Notes under the pieces: generated by a model
Told to the model about the DNA's origin: nothing
The model's input: only the letters and a program-made list of their open reading frames with translations
The model's database searches: none
In this document: piece after piece, positions 62,601 to 64,000 of the stretch
Position numbering within the stretch: position 1 is the first letter of the stretch
Layout: every line of letters begins with the position of its first letter
From: Chrysogorgia sp. JL179-B06
Lineage: Eukaryota > Cnidaria > Anthozoa > Scleralcyonacea > Chrysogorgiidae
Reading direction: 5' to 3'
DNA length: 64,000 nucleotides
Assembly: GCA_035772405.1 (NCBI GenBank)
Contig: JAYKKM010000382.1
Location: 606,001-670,000, forward strand
Position numbers and translations under genes: made by a program

Positions 62601-64000
62601 GGAAGTCTAGTTAGTAAGTACTCGTACTTACTCGTACCAAGACGAGTCAGGGGTTATGACACAGGCTAGTCTTGTAGTTGCATTTTTCTTAACTGGTTCC
62701 AGTCGGTTTATCACACTTCACTATACCTTTAATATGTCATCCAATTAATGTAGTGTAAATGCCAAATATTCTCAGTAAAATATCCATATAATACTGAACG
62801 TGTTGCCATGAAGCTCCTGTCATAGGACTCCATAATCCCAAGAGCTGTGGCTTAAATTCCAGCTACTAAACTGTTAGGCCTTGAAGTTATATTTTTCACA
62901 ACCCATCTCAGTTGCATCTTCACACTCAAAGTTTTCCTTCACTGTAACTTCAACATTGTCATAACTAAGCGCCAACCAGCAACCAGTTTCTCTTAGAATT
63001 AAATCAGTTTAATTGCTTTGATGAATAGCAAGATTTAATATAATAAACAGTTCTAGTACAGTAAATATTGGTGCATTTTCCTTCAGGGGCTTAACTGGCT
63101 CATAAGACCTTTTTCAGCAAACTTTCAAAGGCCTTATGAGCAATTGACGAAAGCTGAATGTTTCAACAGCGACTCACTCGACGAATAATGTCAATGGCGT
63201 CCAAAATTAATGGTGATTCGCAATTATGAAACACAGATTTAAGTATTATTAAACATTAAGAGAGCAGTAGATTATCACCAAAGTCATTAACAAATTATAT
63301 ACAACTCACCAGTCGCAGCAATCACGCGCCCCAGATACGCTTTCCAGCCACCTTTAGGCGGTTTGACCGTTTGACAACTGCTTTGTGAAAACAACAGTGA
63401 TGATCAACTGCATGCCTTCTTTCTTCGGATTAACGAGCATAATCGCGAACAAAATCTTTAGTAAGGATAGTCGTCTAGTTGGTAGAAGTCCAGTGGATCA
63501 ATACGTATTTCATCTCGCTTCTAGATAGGTTTCATACGTCAAATAAAGTTATAAAGATACGAGCTTCTCTTCGCACGCGGAACATGTAAAATCGCGAAGC
63601 GACGAATACGAAATATTGCGCCATAACATCACGTGTCACTCTGATCACGTGCTAGGTGGAATAAAGTACCGGTCGGCATTTTGATACCATGTTCAGAGAG
63701 ATTTTAACAATGTTGTCAGCTTGGCGGAGCCTGAGGATTTCAGTATTATTTTAGACCAGATTGGTGTAATGTTAGACAGATTTGGTGTGTAGACAACCAT
63801 ATATAAAGACAATGATGCATTCAATTTCATTTATGATATTAGTGAAATCAGCTATTCAGTTGTTTTTCATGTATTACTAAAACAGAATACAGAATAGTTC
63901 ATAATTATTCAAATATTTTTGAATAGAATAATTTTATATATTTAATTACCAATTTTTACCTCAACTTATCCACAAATCAAGAAAAACTACAATGACTCCA
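62601..64000. other. Unassigned DNA to the end of the window
   Basis: No gene, RNA or repeat structure I can support. Confidence 0.45.

Overview
This is a gap-free stretch of AT-rich animal DNA, and almost everything recognisable in it is mobile DNA. Simple (TA)n tracts, foldback elements, tRNA-derived SINE pieces and several transposon classes typical of marine invertebrates all occur. The protein families resemble those of cnidarians, so an anthozoan or other cnidarian is my best guess (an inference from resemblance, not a database result). Only one host gene is reasonably supported: a last exon of a membrane transporter, present twice in opposite orientation (39.5 kb and 55.9 kb).

Layout. 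1-3.1 kb: small foldback elements and MITEs. 3,257-9,705: a DIRS-group (Ngaro/PAT-type) tyrosine-recombinase retrotransposon with split direct repeats (A1...B1-A2...B2), decayed coding remains and a 2.6 kb internal tandem array; it sits inside a MITE whose two halves lie at 3,094-3,256 and 9,706-10,095. 9.7-13.36 kb: non-coding DNA with foldbacks. 13,358-13,923: the subterminal array and one end of a CACTA-like (EnSpm) element. 13,988-27,725: a Polinton/Maverick (virus-like) element. 28,328-38,696: a 10.4 kb CACTA-like element with 2-bp TA flanks, inserted in the repetitive right flank of the Polinton and itself hosting two large palindromes, a hAT MITE and other elements. 39-50 kb: host exon copy, SINE, perfect hairpins, and a dismantled Helitron ORF on the minus strand (49.1 to 43.8 kb) joined to viral-type polymerase remains. 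50.2-59.5 kb: (TA)n tracts and several Penelope-like element (PLE) fragments, including two head-to-head copies. 59.9 kb to the end: the start of a third CACTA-like array, then unassigned DNA.

The Polinton is the most interesting part. It keeps an open integrase with a C-terminal chromodomain, a fibre-like gene, two possible structural genes, a possibly myristoylated small protein, an arginine-rich peptide, a BRO-N plus PD-(D/E)XK nuclease fusion, a thymidine kinase, several small membrane proteins, and a zinc-ribbon gene that overlaps the protein-primed family B DNA polymerase. The polymerase carries several lesions, while most of its neighbours are open. No recognisable double-jelly-roll major capsid, packaging ATPase or adenain-type protease was found between 13.9 and 27.7 kb; those genes may be missing, or the two unassigned structural-type genes may be divergent versions. 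Genes run in two leftward and two rightward blocks with overlapping or nearly abutting ends, as expected for a compact viral genome.
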